This document shows positions 52,543-61,662 of a stretch of DNA of 64,000 nucleotides, piece after piece; within the stretch, counting starts at the first letter, position 1, and each line of letters starts with the position of its first letter. The stretch comes from Paenibacillus sp. MMS20-IR301 (GTDB taxonomy: Bacteria > Bacillota > Bacilli > Paenibacillales > Paenibacillaceae): assembly GCF_032302195.1 (NCBI RefSeq), contig NZ_CP135275.1, positions 434,001-498,000 of the forward strand, written 5' to 3'. The notes under the pieces are model-generated. The model saw only the letters and a program-made list of their open reading frames with translations. It searched no databases and had not been told where the DNA came from. Both the position numbers and the translations under genes were made by a program.

Positions 52543-53634
52543 CTAAGGCTTGAGCTTCCTCCATTTACCGACAATCAGTAACAATAGCGGCAGGCCCAGC
52601 ATGTTCACAGGCAAAGCAACAGGCACCCAGTAGCGCAGCAGATAATTTGTGGTAGCCTCCGTTACATTTTGCGGAATCAGTGCAAAAGCAAACATGACCG
52701 GAGCAATGAACCAGATCAGCAGCTTCCAGTTGCCGATCTTCAGGAATTGGGCCGTTCCATAGCTGACCACGAAGAAATAGACAGCCAGCTTAATGAACAC
52801 GCTGGACATCCAGATTACAACCGGAATGGCGTCGAAGTTATCTATGAAGCCAAACAGCGATATTTTCTGCGTCATCTCGAAGAAGGGGTACCACATGTTG
52901 GGACTAAGATTGACGCCAAGGATCGCAATGATCATTATGGTGGTTAGGAGTACCAGTAAGTTAGCGAACAATACAGCCCAAATGGCATATGGAGCGCCTT
53001 TGCGGGGCTGTTTCAAGAAGGAAGCAAACATCAGGTATTCTACGGAATGGCCAAGATAGGAGGCAGGAGCAAACGAACCTTGCACAATATGTTTGGCTCC
53101 GCTGTCCACGTAGACCGGCAGGATATTCTTCCAGTGAATATGATTACTGTTCGCCAGCAGGACTAGCAGCACTGTAATCATGATGATGGGGCCGAGAAAT
53201 TCGCTGCATCGGCCGATTCCTTCAATTCCTCCTACATACGTTGCATAAGTAAGAAGTAAGACCATGAGCAGAATTATTAATTCTTTTGGCGTCTCGGGAA
53301 GCAGCATGATATTCACCAGGTCGGTGAACTGGCGGAGCACAATCGGAATAATCGTATACCATTGAACCAGATAAATCATAATTACCAGCTTACCAAGCCA
53401 TTTGCCGAGAATGAGCGGACTGTATTCAATGAGGCTCTGACCCGGAGCCAGCCGGGCAACCTGTGTGACCAGCACAGCGATCAGCAGGGCGATGCAGCCC
53501 GCTATAATAATCGAGATCCAGGCATCCTGCCTGGCGGCCTGAAGGCTGGAGGTAAGTGTCATGACCAGGGTCATGCCAAGATTCATGCTGAAGATGAGCC
53601 AGAAGATCTGCATGCCCGAGATTTTCAGATTCAT
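52543..53634 (-). CDS. spore germinant receptor subunit B (GerAB-type permease)
   Basis: The 363-residue protein has about ten hydrophobic helices and the GerAB/amino-acid-permease-like N-terminus (KISGMQIFWLIFSMNLGMTL). B subunits sit in the spore inner membrane and bind the germinant. ATG 53634 has AGAGG upstream; a TTG at 53652 is the in-frame alternative. It is the last gene of an A-C-B operon, 31 bases after the C-subunit gene; the more usual order is A-B-C. Confidence 0.9.
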   Translation of the reverse strand: MNLKISGMQIFWLIFSMNLGMTLVMTLTSSLQAARQDAWISIIIAGCIALLIAVLVTQVARLAPGQSLIEYSPLILGKWLGKLVIMIYLVQWYTIIPIVLRQFTDLVNIMLLPETPKELIILLMVLLLTYATYVGGIEGIGRCSEFLGPIIMITVLLVLLANSNHIHWKNILPVYVDSGAKHIVQGSFAPASYLGHSVEYLMFASFLKQPRKGAPYAIWAVLFANLLVLLTTIMIIAILGVNLSPNMWYPFFEMTQKISLFGFIDNFDAIPVVIWMSSVFIKLAVYFFVVSYGTAQFLKIGNWKLLIWFIAPVMFAFALIPQNVTEATTNYLLRYWVPVALPVNMLGLPLLLLIVGKWRKLKP

Positions 53635-53664
53635 TGTGATTATCCTCTTCAATTTTAGGATTTG

Positions 53665-54834
53665 TTATTTTTTAATTTCAGAGTGGCCTTGTGTTTTGCC
53701 GATTTGTTCAATTTGAACCTTGACCTCAATAGACACCGGTATTTCCGGGAAAAGCTCGGACCACGAGTCCTTTATTTTTTTCCAGACATAAGGATGCTCT
53801 ATATGGAGATCTTCTCCTATCCCAAAGATATCCGTCTTGAGGTCTTTTTGCACAAGGTTTAACATTTGAATAAATTTGGTGTGCAAGTGCACAGCAAACT
53901 TCTTCTCTACAAAAGTTCTGTCTTTGACGTTGTTTAGATCCAGTTTTGTATTGTTAGAGACCGCTTTGACCACTATGCGGAAATTGACTTTAGCCTCGGG
54001 CCTTCCGTCTATAATCTTCGAATGAATTTTTACACTGCTCTTCGAGGATTTGATGCTTACGGTTCCCTTATAGTTTTTATCTTCCGGTTCAATTTGCATG
54101 GTGAAGCCCAGACGGTAAGGATCATCTATCCACCATCGCAGTAGTTCTAGTTCATCCGGCGGAATAAATCCTTTGAGTGTATTGCCCTGGTAAACGGCTG
54201 CGCGGTCGATGACAATGGACTCTTTATCAGTGCCCTTATGGATAATCCGTATGGCTGCCGTCACCGGGGAGATTCCGGGTGTTGAGAAGGCTTCAAGAAA
54301 TTTATCAAGCTTTACGGAGAAGCTGAGTCTGCTATTCTGGATTTTGCTGATGGCAAGGGCCGGAATAAGCTCCATGGGATAAGGGGCATTCAGAATTTCT
54401 TTGGCAGTCCCCCCATACGTTGTCAAGACATAGCTGTTAAAGCGGGTCTCTGGATACCGGGTGAAAAGATCCTGTATCTGATTCAGGCCATGCCGTGCAC
54501 AATTCTCACCAATCAGCATGATTTCCCGGTGACCAAAATAAATGAATCTGGACATCTGTGCCTGTATCCGGCCAAGGGCCTCCTGCAGATCATTCCCCTT
54601 TGCTGAGATGACGACGACCTGTTTCTGGCTTCCGCCCGACTTCACAGCACTGGGAATTCCTGTAGGCAGCGCAATCTGATAAGATACCTCAATCAGCCCG
54701 TCTTCTGTAAGGTCGATTCCACTACCCATAATTAAAGCGAGGTCATCCATCTCCCTGCGGTCCCAGCAGGCGGTTATCATGCTAAGAATGAGCAGGAGAA
54801 TTACAGCCCTGCTTGCTATTGTCACTCTGTTCAT
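53665..54834 (-). CDS. spore germinant receptor subunit C (GerAC-type lipoprotein)
   Basis: The 389-residue lipoprotein has a signal with lipobox MITACWDRREMDDLALIMG; CWDRREM is the hallmark of Ger(x)C proteins. The rest matches the family (FIYFGHREIMLIGE, and the C-terminal VEKKFAVHLHTKFIQMLNLV). It anchors on the outer face of the spore inner membrane. GGGAGG lies 4 bases before the ATG. Confidence 0.93.
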   Translation of the reverse strand: MNRVTIASRAVILLLILSMITACWDRREMDDLALIMGSGIDLTEDGLIEVSYQIALPTGIPSAVKSGGSQKQVVVISAKGNDLQEALGRIQAQMSRFIYFGHREIMLIGENCARHGLNQIQDLFTRYPETRFNSYVLTTYGGTAKEILNAPYPMELIPALAISKIQNSRLSFSVKLDKFLEAFSTPGISPVTAAIRIIHKGTDKESIVIDRAAVYQGNTLKGFIPPDELELLRWWIDDPYRLGFTMQIEPEDKNYKGTVSIKSSKSSVKIHSKIIDGRPEAKVNFRIVVKAVSNNTKLDLNNVKDRTFVEKKFAVHLHTKFIQMLNLVQKDLKTDIFGIGEDLHIEHPYVWKKIKDSWSELFPEIPVSIEVKVQIEQIGKTQGHSEIKK

Positions 54835-54861
54835 GTGGCCTCCCGCTTTAGTTAATAGCTG

Positions 54862-56370
54862 TCAATCTCTTGAATGCTTATGGCGCCTGCGCATCAGTTG
54901 CCACGGGGCTCTGATCAATGTATCGGCCAGGCCGCTGGTGCTGACAGGAGCTACCGGATTCATGTAAGGCACACCAAAGGAACGCAGATTCACCAGATGC
55001 ACCAGTATTGCCAGCAAGCCGATGCCGAGCCCGTATAGGCCGAAGGTTGCAGCAAGCAGCATGAGCGGGAAGCGAATTATGCTTATCGCCTGGCTCATCC
55101 CCGGATTGGGAATCAGGAACGAAGAGATGCCTGTGATAGAGACGACAATGATGATTGTAGCGGAAATAATTCCTGCCTGTACTGCGGCTTGTCCAATAAC
55201 AAGCGCACCTACAATACTGATCGTCTGGCCTACCGGCCGGGGGAGGCGGATACCAGCCTCACGCAGGGCTTCGAACGTGATTTCCATGATCAGTGCCTCG
55301 ACAATCGCCGGAAAAGGGACAACTTCACGGGCTGCCGCGAGACTCAGCGTTAAGCTTGTAGGAATCATTTCCTGGTGGAATGTTGTGATTGCAATGAAGA
55401 TAGAAGGCAGCGCCATCGCGAAGAAGGCGAACAGGTATCTCAGCCAGCGCAGCATGGTAGCGAACATGAATTTCATATAATAATCCTCGGCAGACTGAAA
55501 GCCGAACCAGAAGGTAACAGGCAGAATCAGCACCATAGGCGAGCCGTCAGTAATCACTGCAACCTTGCCTTCAATAAGCGAGCCTGTTGTCATATCCGGA
55601 CGCTGGGTGGCCTGAATAACCGGAAAGGGGGAGTAAGGATGATCACAGATCAATTCTTCGATATAACCGGATTCGAGCACGCTGTCCATGTCGATGCCGG
55701 CAATCCGCCTTTTTACTTCCTCAACCACACTATGCTCTGCGATGCCTTCAATGTAGACAATGGCAATTCCGGTACGTGAGAGGCTGCCTGCGCAGACCTT
55801 CTCGATCTTCAGCCGGGGGGTGCGGAGCCGGTGGCGGATCAGCGCCAGATTAATATCCATCTTCTCGATGAATCCGTAGCGCGGTCCGCGGATTACAGCT
55901 TCTGTTGAAGGCTCTTCCAGCGCCCGGTTCAGCTTATCTTTGACTGCAAAAGTAAACGCCCGCGCGGAGGATTCCACGAATAAGACGCTTTCCCCGCTGA
56001 CCATCCTTAGGGCGATGTCCTTCATGCCCGTGACCACCGAGGGCTGCACAATGGCTGACAGTCTGTATTGGAGCACCTCATATAACTCGGAGGAAGAAAC
56101 ATCCTTAATGGCCTCCTGCTGCATTAAGGGCTCCAGAAATCCGTCATCCCACAGCTGCTTATCAATCAGAACATCAAGATAGACGATCATGGCGGGTATA
56201 GTGCCGAAGATAAGGAGTCTGCGTACAACGAGATCGGAGCAGTTCGCGAACACTCCGGTAATGGCTGCTTCATTGTCACTCAATTGCTCATGGACGCCTT
56301 GGTCGTGCTCAGGCTCCAGGGCTTTTATTTGTGCGGCAAAAGGATCTGCCGCCCGTTGCTTCCGTTTCAT
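54862..56370 (-). CDS. spore germinant receptor subunit A (GerAA-type)
   Basis: The 502-residue protein has the GerAA/SpoVAF plan: a soluble N-terminal half (DLVVRRLLIFGTIPAMIVYL, then FVESSARAFTFAVKDKLNRA), the EGKVAVITDGSPMVLILPVT segment, and a C-terminal membrane domain of about five helices with EALREAGIRLPRP. ATG 56370 has GAGGGGG 7 bases upstream; a longer frame to 56406 has no site. It is the first gene of the germination operon. No clear sigma-G promoter could be read in the short upstream space. Confidence 0.92.
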   Translation of the reverse strand: MKRKQRAADPFAAQIKALEPEHDQGVHEQLSDNEAAITGVFANCSDLVVRRLLIFGTIPAMIVYLDVLIDKQLWDDGFLEPLMQQEAIKDVSSSELYEVLQYRLSAIVQPSVVTGMKDIALRMVSGESVLFVESSARAFTFAVKDKLNRALEEPSTEAVIRGPRYGFIEKMDINLALIRHRLRTPRLKIEKVCAGSLSRTGIAIVYIEGIAEHSVVEEVKRRIAGIDMDSVLESGYIEELICDHPYSPFPVIQATQRPDMTTGSLIEGKVAVITDGSPMVLILPVTFWFGFQSAEDYYMKFMFATMLRWLRYLFAFFAMALPSIFIAITTFHQEMIPTSLTLSLAAAREVVPFPAIVEALIMEITFEALREAGIRLPRPVGQTISIVGALVIGQAAVQAGIISATIIIVVSITGISSFLIPNPGMSQAISIIRFPLMLLAATFGLYGLGIGLLAILVHLVNLRSFGVPYMNPVAPVSTSGLADTLIRAPWQLMRRRHKHSRD

Positions 56371-56433
56371 CAGTCTGCCCCCTCTCTTCCTGATAACATT
56401 CTCCATCTATTACCGGATTATCCAAATGGACAA

Positions 56434-56478
56434 GAAAAAAGCTATCCGCGAAGGTTCGAATCACCTTGGGGATAGCCG
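56434..56478 (-). terminator. two-tier hairpin terminator between the GMC and germination operons
   Basis: Read on the minus strand, GGCTATCC pairs with GGATAGC around an inner AAGGT/ACCTT stem and runs into six T residues. It insulates the germination genes from the GMC oxidoreductase operon upstream. Confidence 0.8.
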
Positions 56479-56578
56479 GTTTCGTGAGGCAGCTGGAGCT
56501 GAGTGGGTATATTTGTCCGGTTGCAGTACATACTGCATGCCATAAGAACTGTAAGCTGCTAGAAAGGGAGGGTAAGGA

Positions 56579-56668
56579 GTGAAGGTTATCGGAAAAGCAG
56601 CGGCCTTTCTGCTGATCATTGCCTTGTCGGGGTTAGTGTTGTATTTCTCCACTGTGCTTGGAGGTTAG
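56579..56668 (+). CDS. possible 29-residue single-helix membrane peptide
   Basis: GTG 56579 is preceded by GGGAGGG with 6-base spacing. The frame encodes MKVIGKAAAFLLIIALSGLV followed by LYFSTVLGG: a basic N-terminus and one membrane helix. It lies in the 294-base gap between the germination operon and the GMC gene, on the opposite strand, and its stop overlaps the GMC stop codon by convergent overlap. No family is recognised. The ribosome site and hydrophobic profile are good, but so short a frame could be chance. Confidence 0.4.
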   Translation: MKVIGKAAAFLLIIALSGLVLYFSTVLGG

Positions 56669-58389
56669 CTGAAGTATTTGGTTACGATCTTCTCCGCTGT
56701 CCGTGTAGCCAGCGCCTGGGTCGTGAGGGTCGGATTCGGTCCGCCGATTCCGTTGAAGTGCACGCTGTTATCGGCGATGAACAAGCGCTTGACCTGCAGC
56801 GCCTCACAATTCGTATCTGTAACATATCCCATCCGCATCGTGCTCTCCAGATGAAGCATGAAGCCGAACGGGGTGTCTGAACGGATAATCTGCCGGGCAC
56901 CGGCCTGCCGCATTGTATCCGAGGCGTATCTTGCCAGCTGATCACGCCGCTTCAGTGTCTTCGCGCTCGGGGTGTAATGAATGACCGGGACAGGACCGTG
57001 TTCATCCTTCACCAGCGGGTCCACCTCAACCCTGTTGCGGTAGAGTGTCTCATCATCGGTCAGCAGCAGCATCGTCATGGTCCGGCTATAATTGCGCATC
57101 AGTTCCTTCAGCTGCGGTCCGACTACCCTGCCGCGGATATCCCAGGGGGCTCCGGGTTCCGGCGGATTCAGCGAGTTATACCCTGCTTCACTGAAGCCGT
57201 ACGTCAGAAAGGACATCAGCCCCGGGCTGAGGCAGGACACCTGGAAGATTCCCGTTCCCGGAATATCCACCCGCGCTCCCGATGTCTGGCCCATGTACGG
57301 ATAGACGGACGGAAGGCCCATTATACTCATCAGATCCTTCTCGTCAAAGACACCGCCCACCCAGTCAAAGCAGTGATTGGTTAACCCTCTGCCTACCCAT
57401 TCGTTACGGGGAAGATCTGAATTCAGCCAGAGGCGCGGAGATTCAATACAGCCGGCAGCCATAATGACGGTCCTGGCCGTCAGCTCGCCGATTTCACCGC
57501 TCCATGTATCCCGGAACTGTACGCCGCTCGCACGAATGCCTCCCCCGGAATCATGCGCCGTAAGAATTTTAATGACGAAGGAATTGGGCCGGATCGACAC
57601 ATTGCCGGTCTTCAGGGCAAGCGGAACATAACTGACCAGTGTGCTGCGTTTGGCTATCCGTTCCACAGACGGGCCGGTAGCACAGCCATTCACACAGTTC
57701 CCCCGCAGGGTACAGCCTTCCATATGCGACAATTCCTCAAGCGAATACCGCTCATCCATCAGCTTCTCATTAGGCGGCAGGATGGCATTGGGATTCGGCC
57801 TGTATCCTGCTGTCGTTACATTCAGGGTAGGGTTCAGCTGCCAGCCGGCCTTCTTGGCACCGTAATAGAACAGCTCCTCCTTGGGCGTTGCTGCCGCAAA
57901 CTGAACGGGCAGCGTGGCTTCGGCTTTCTCGTAATAAGGAATCAGCTCCCGGTAACTTAGCGGCCAGATGCCGTCGATCGCGTCTGGAAAAGCCCGCGGC
58001 GACTGTGACCAGTAATGCTGGGTGGTCCCGCCGACCCCGGAAGCCTGCCAGATATCGCCTTTCTGCTTCATGATCCGGTGCCAGGGTGTGCGGCGCCGGT
58101 CCGCAGGCCCAAAGCGGAAGACCCCTGACACTACATCATTCATATTGTTCTCATATGCATTGAAGATTCTTTTGTAGATTCCGATATCCAAATCCCTGGA
58201 GTCATTACTCCATTCCCCGCCGCGCTCACTGTTCGGATTCTCCCACTGCTTGTTTCCGTACCAGGCCCCGGCTTCCAGCACCAGCACCTTCAGCCCGGCT
58301 TCACCAAGCTCCTTGGCCGCAACGGCACCGCCGCCGCCGGACCCGATAACAATGACATCAGCGTCGAACACGGCTTCAGCTGCACACAA
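56665..58389 (-). CDS. GMC-family oxidoreductase (gluconate 2-dehydrogenase large-subunit type)
   Basis: The 574-residue flavoprotein has an N-terminal FAD-binding motif (ADVIVIGSGGGGAVAAKELG, then VLVLEAG), the QASGVGGTTQHYWSQSPRAF segment, CTLRGNCVNGCATG, and the C-terminal GMC pair with HFNGIGGPNPTLTTQALATR. It would oxidise a sugar, sugar acid or polyol. TTG 58389 has AAGGGGG 8 bases upstream, so it overlaps the subunit-3 gene by 14 bases. A frame back to TTG 58416 exists. No Tat signal is visible and no cytochrome c subunit gene accompanies it. Confidence 0.88.
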   Translation of the reverse strand: MCAAEAVFDADVIVIGSGGGGAVAAKELGEAGLKVLVLEAGAWYGNKQWENPNSERGGEWSNDSRDLDIGIYKRIFNAYENNMNDVVSGVFRFGPADRRRTPWHRIMKQKGDIWQASGVGGTTQHYWSQSPRAFPDAIDGIWPLSYRELIPYYEKAEATLPVQFAAATPKEELFYYGAKKAGWQLNPTLNVTTAGYRPNPNAILPPNEKLMDERYSLEELSHMEGCTLRGNCVNGCATGPSVERIAKRSTLVSYVPLALKTGNVSIRPNSFVIKILTAHDSGGGIRASGVQFRDTWSGEIGELTARTVIMAAGCIESPRLWLNSDLPRNEWVGRGLTNHCFDWVGGVFDEKDLMSIMGLPSVYPYMGQTSGARVDIPGTGIFQVSCLSPGLMSFLTYGFSEAGYNSLNPPEPGAPWDIRGRVVGPQLKELMRNYSRTMTMLLLTDDETLYRNRVEVDPLVKDEHGPVPVIHYTPSAKTLKRRDQLARYASDTMRQAGARQIIRSDTPFGFMLHLESTMRMGYVTDTNCEALQVKRLFIADNSVHFNGIGGPNPTLTTQALATRTAEKIVTKYFS

Positions 58390-59041
58390 TGGAAGAGCCC
58401 CCTTCTTGTCGCACAATAGTCAATACATTGCCGCACAAAGCCCGGTAACCCGGGGCTACTCCCGGGTATTCCGCCTGTATCCAGCCGGCCGGGAATCCTT
58501 CGAGCCTGCGTCTCACCGGCGTCTGCAGCCGGGTACTTCCATAGGCAGACCATTCCGAATAGTTTCCGAACAGGATTTGCCTGTTAAGGAAATCTATAAT
58601 AAACCGTACCAGGCCGCCATCCCTCTGATAGGGCGGGGGCAGGACACCAAGATCGAGATCCGTTTGCTCCAGCATGGCGAGTACCCGGATCCGGTCCACC
58701 GGATGCAGGGAAGCGAAAGGACTTACAGGCCAGAATGAATAATCAATTCCGCTTCGGTTCTGACCCGATGCCACGAATTGAACGGCGCCGCAATTGAGCA
58801 GGCCGACGGTAGGGCCGGATAACGGGACAACGCTCAAATATAGACCTTGCATAAGCGAAAGACTGTGATCCAGCTCCCAGATCATATACTCGTGAACACA
58901 CAAAGCAACAGCACCTGCAGCTTCCACATCCCCATATACGGAACTTGCTGTACCGTCCGGGATGAGTGCTTCTGCAAGTGCGCGGAATGTGGCACAAATA
59001 TAGTCAGAGGCGGTTGCGGCATAGGCTGCAGCCGGATGCAT
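58376..59041 (-). CDS. gluconate 2-dehydrogenase subunit 3 family protein
   Basis: The 221-residue protein fits the Gluconate_2-dh3 family: an early RALAEALIPDGTA segment, a central helical region, ASLHPVDRIRVLAMLEQTD, and WSAYGSTRLQTPVRRRLEGF near the C-terminus. In characterised enzymes this small subunit assists the GMC flavoprotein. It lacks the Tat signal seen in many homologues, which suggests a cytoplasmic complex. AAAGGGGGG precedes the ATG. It is the first gene of a two-gene operon. Confidence 0.85.
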   Translation of the reverse strand: MHPAAAYAATASDYICATFRALAEALIPDGTASSVYGDVEAAGAVALCVHEYMIWELDHSLSLMQGLYLSVVPLSGPTVGLLNCGAVQFVASGQNRSGIDYSFWPVSPFASLHPVDRIRVLAMLEQTDLDLGVLPPPYQRDGGLVRFIIDFLNRQILFGNYSEWSAYGSTRLQTPVRRRLEGFPAGWIQAEYPGVAPGYRALCGNVLTIVRQEGGSSIVCS

Positions 59042-59179
59042 AATAGAGCCCCCCTTTGCTGTAACGGGACCCGGTGATCCTCAGGTTCCCTCATACCTAT
59101 ACTTATTCTCCGGGGCGCCTTTTCAGACGCTGCAGAAGGGAGGTTATTTGTACGACATTAATAATTCGTCCTTAATTCA

Positions 59180-60439
59180 TCAGATCAGTTCCTGCCTCCG
59201 CTTCAAGTACACATAGAGCACTACTCCCGACACGGAGCAGATTGCCGCACATAAGCCGATGAAGCCGTAGCCCGCCTGCAGACCGCGGAGCAGACCAAGC
59301 TCAGTGGTGCTGCCGTAGATGCCTTTGACGAGTTCAATCACCCAGCCGATCAGATAATTGCCGATGACACTGCCAAGGCCCATCAGCGTAACGACAAAGG
59401 TGATGGCGGTATCGCTTCCGTTCGGATAGCGGCGGGCGATGAAGGCCATCACGGTAGGGTAGATGATTGCGATCCCTGCGCCGGATACGGCGAACAGGAA
59501 GGCCAGGCTCTCCCCGCCGGCCAGGGCAATGAAGGTGCAAATCGCCGAGAGCAGGGAGAAAATAATCAGCGAGAGCACGAAGCCGATCTTGTCAGTCAGC
59601 GGACCGATCAGCAGCCGGCCCAGGGAGAACAGCAGGAAGAAGGCAGACAGCATGCCGGAAGCCTTGACGGTATCCCAGGCGTAGGCTTTCTCCAGGAAAT
59701 TAACTAGCCAGCCGCCCACTGCAAGCTCGGAAACGACGCCGAACGACAGGATCATGACCATCATCCAGAGCGCCGGATCAGACATCAGCGTCTTGAAGGA
59801 AGTTCGTTCCTCATGCGGCAGTTCGTCACCGGGGAAGGTGCTGCGCAGGGCAGTCAGAATTGGCAGCAGACAAAGTGAGAGCATCACCAGATACATTCCC
59901 CGCCAGTCCAGCATGTGGCCGAATACACTCAGCGACATTACCCCGGTTGCGAGAAGAGGAGCTACGGTGGAGCTTAGCCCATAGAAAAAGTGGGAGAGAT
60001 TCATCATCATCCCCGTGTTTTTGACAAAAATACGGGCACCCAGAATCGCCAGCCCGATCTCCAGCATCCCGTTGCCGATATACATCAGGAAATAGGAGGA
60101 GGCGAACAGCGGATAGCTGTGCGACAAGTAAATCAGCACGCCCGAGAGCACCATCGAGCCGAAGGAGATGATGCTGACCGCCTTGATGCCCCATTTGCGG
60201 ACGAGAATGGCCGTGAAGGAACAGGCAATGAGATAACCCAGTGCGTTCAGGGAGAGCAGGGTTCCAAGCTGCCCTTCATTCAGGTTGAAGTCGAACTGAA
60301 TCCGCGGAATCGCGGGTCCTTTAATATTTTCCGAGAAGCCGAATACAATAAAGCCGAGAAAAATAGTAACGAGCTGCATAATATAAATATTGTTGCGTTT
60401 GCCGGATTGGACTGTAGTATTGTCTGCTTGAGCCTTCAC
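59180..60439 (-). CDS. MFS transporter
   Basis: The 419-residue membrane protein has twelve predicted helices in two halves with the MFS loop motifs (FTAILVRKWGIKAVSII after helix 2, SLGRLLIGPLTDKIGFVLSL after helix 8). It resembles sugar/H+ symporters of the fucose-permease type. GTG 60439 has AGGAGG 10 bases upstream. It lies 49 bases downstream of the ROK repressor gene on the same strand, so the two are probably one unit that imports the repressor's inducer sugar. Confidence 0.9.
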   Translation of the reverse strand: MKAQADNTTVQSGKRNNIYIMQLVTIFLGFIVFGFSENIKGPAIPRIQFDFNLNEGQLGTLLSLNALGYLIACSFTAILVRKWGIKAVSIISFGSMVLSGVLIYLSHSYPLFASSYFLMYIGNGMLEIGLAILGARIFVKNTGMMMNLSHFFYGLSSTVAPLLATGVMSLSVFGHMLDWRGMYLVMLSLCLLPILTALRSTFPGDELPHEERTSFKTLMSDPALWMMVMILSFGVVSELAVGGWLVNFLEKAYAWDTVKASGMLSAFFLLFSLGRLLIGPLTDKIGFVLSLIIFSLLSAICTFIALAGGESLAFLFAVSGAGIAIIYPTVMAFIARRYPNGSDTAITFVVTLMGLGSVIGNYLIGWVIELVKGIYGSTTELGLLRGLQAGYGFIGLCAAICSVSGVVLYVYLKRRQELI

Positions 60440-60488
60440 AGTAAAATAGCCTCCTGAGTTGTTTGGATTACTTGTGGTATTGTGCCGG

Positions 60489-61520
60489 TTATTTCCGTTC
60501 TACCAGCTGGAACCTGTAGTTCAGGCTTTCCAGGGTTGTGGTAATGAGTCCTGCCATGTACTCCTGCCGCGTATCGCTCCGGATAATCAGCTCAGGCATA
60601 TGCTCCGGCGGAATGATGTCCAGGCAGCCGGCACGCAGGGCGTCCAGCATGTCCTCCGGCATATTGTCTCCCGTCAGCACGAACGTGGCAGGGTTGATAA
60701 TAGTAATAATGGATACCAGCGCATGGACAGCCAGCGGGCGGAGATCGCCGTCACCCTGAACCACCCGGAGCTGCTCCTCTCTGGAGATGCCGTAAGGCAG
60801 GTAAGAGACCTCTCCGCTGAAAAAGCTGTTCCCGTTAAGCAGCTGCCCGTTCACCATGAACCCGGCCCCCGGATAATGATTCTTAGGGAAAGTCAGCACG
60901 GCAAACTGGTGCTCTTCATCCAGCTGCAGCTTCTGATAGAGCCCGTATACTGTCAGATTCATATCATTCTCAATGATAATCTGGACCTCCTCATAGCGGT
61001 CCTTAAGTACAGCGCCGAGCGGCTGGCCGGCCAGCTCCGGCACATCACATATGCCGATTACATCCTTCTGGACCACCCCGGGGATGCCGATTCCTACCGC
61101 CTGCACATTAGGATGAGCCATGATAATCTGATCCAGACAGTCCGTGAGGGTATCTGCGGTAATCACGTCATGCACCTGATCTCTTTGCTCGATCACTTCC
61201 CCGTTCAGATTGGCCAGCGCATAACTGACTGACTGCACACCGCCCTCCGAACGTACAATCATACAGATAATGCGGGAGTAATCGGCATTGAACTGGTACT
61301 TCCGCGCAGGCCTGCCGCCGCTGGATTCTTCCCAGCCCAGCTCCAGAATCTCGCCGCTATGGACCAGTTCATTCAGAATGGTGCCGCAGGTGGCTACGCT
61401 TAGCCTTGTTTGGCCGGCGATGGACGCTTTGGTGCCGGTTCCGGCGGTGCGGAGGATGTTTTTGACCAGTTCAACATTTATTTTTTTGACCAGCTGGGTG
61501 TTATGTGCGGGTCTGACCAT
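60489..61520 (-). CDS. ROK-family transcriptional repressor (NagC/XylR type)
   Basis: The 343-residue protein has an N-terminal winged helix (TKASIAGQTRLSVATCGTIL) and a ROK domain (VQAVGIGIPGVVQKDVIGIC, IIIENDMNLTVYGLYQ). ROK repressors bind an intracellular sugar or sugar phosphate and leave their operator. AAGGAGG lies before the ATG. A 21-base palindrome 36 bases upstream of the start is a good self-operator candidate. The central part lacks an obvious cysteine-rich zinc motif, as in many sugar repressors. Confidence 0.9.
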   Translation of the reverse strand: MVRPAHNTQLVKKINVELVKNILRTAGTGTKASIAGQTRLSVATCGTILNELVHSGEILELGWEESSGGRPARKYQFNADYSRIICMIVRSEGGVQSVSYALANLNGEVIEQRDQVHDVITADTLTDCLDQIIMAHPNVQAVGIGIPGVVQKDVIGICDVPELAGQPLGAVLKDRYEEVQIIIENDMNLTVYGLYQKLQLDEEHQFAVLTFPKNHYPGAGFMVNGQLLNGNSFFSGEVSYLPYGISREEQLRVVQGDGDLRPLAVHALVSIITIINPATFVLTGDNMPEDMLDALRAGCLDIIPPEHMPELIIRSDTRQEYMAGLITTTLESLNYRFQLVERK

Positions 61521-61556
61521 GTATAGAGCCTCCTTGGGGTCATCATTATTTATTTA

Positions 61557-61577
61557 TTATTAAAAGAGTTTTAATAA
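61557..61577. promoter_or_regulatory. palindromic operator candidate for the ROK repressor
   Basis: TTATTAAAA-GAG-TTTTAATAA is a perfect 9-base inverted repeat with a 3-base centre, an AT-rich form like known ROK/XylR operators. It lies just upstream of the ROK start (61520) and so could repress the ROK-MFS unit. Confidence 0.6.
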
Positions 61578-61622
61578 GTGTAGTGTAGTTATTTTCCGGG
61601 AAATAAGCAATAGCGTCCGGAT

Positions 61623-61655
61623 AAAAAAATCGAGCATACTTTGATGGCAGTGCTC
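61623..61655 (-). terminator. terminator after the 61.7-kb AraC gene
   Basis: On the minus strand GAGCACT pairs with AGTATGCTC (2-base bulge), followed by GATTTTTTT. Confidence 0.6.
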
Positions 61656-61662
61656 TGCCGGC

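Noticed and set aside
56441..56476. tRNA-like minihelix: 7-base stem plus a GGTTCGAATC T-loop-like motif
   Set aside because: No D-arm or anticodon arm is present, and the structure with its T run is better explained as a terminator on the minus strand.
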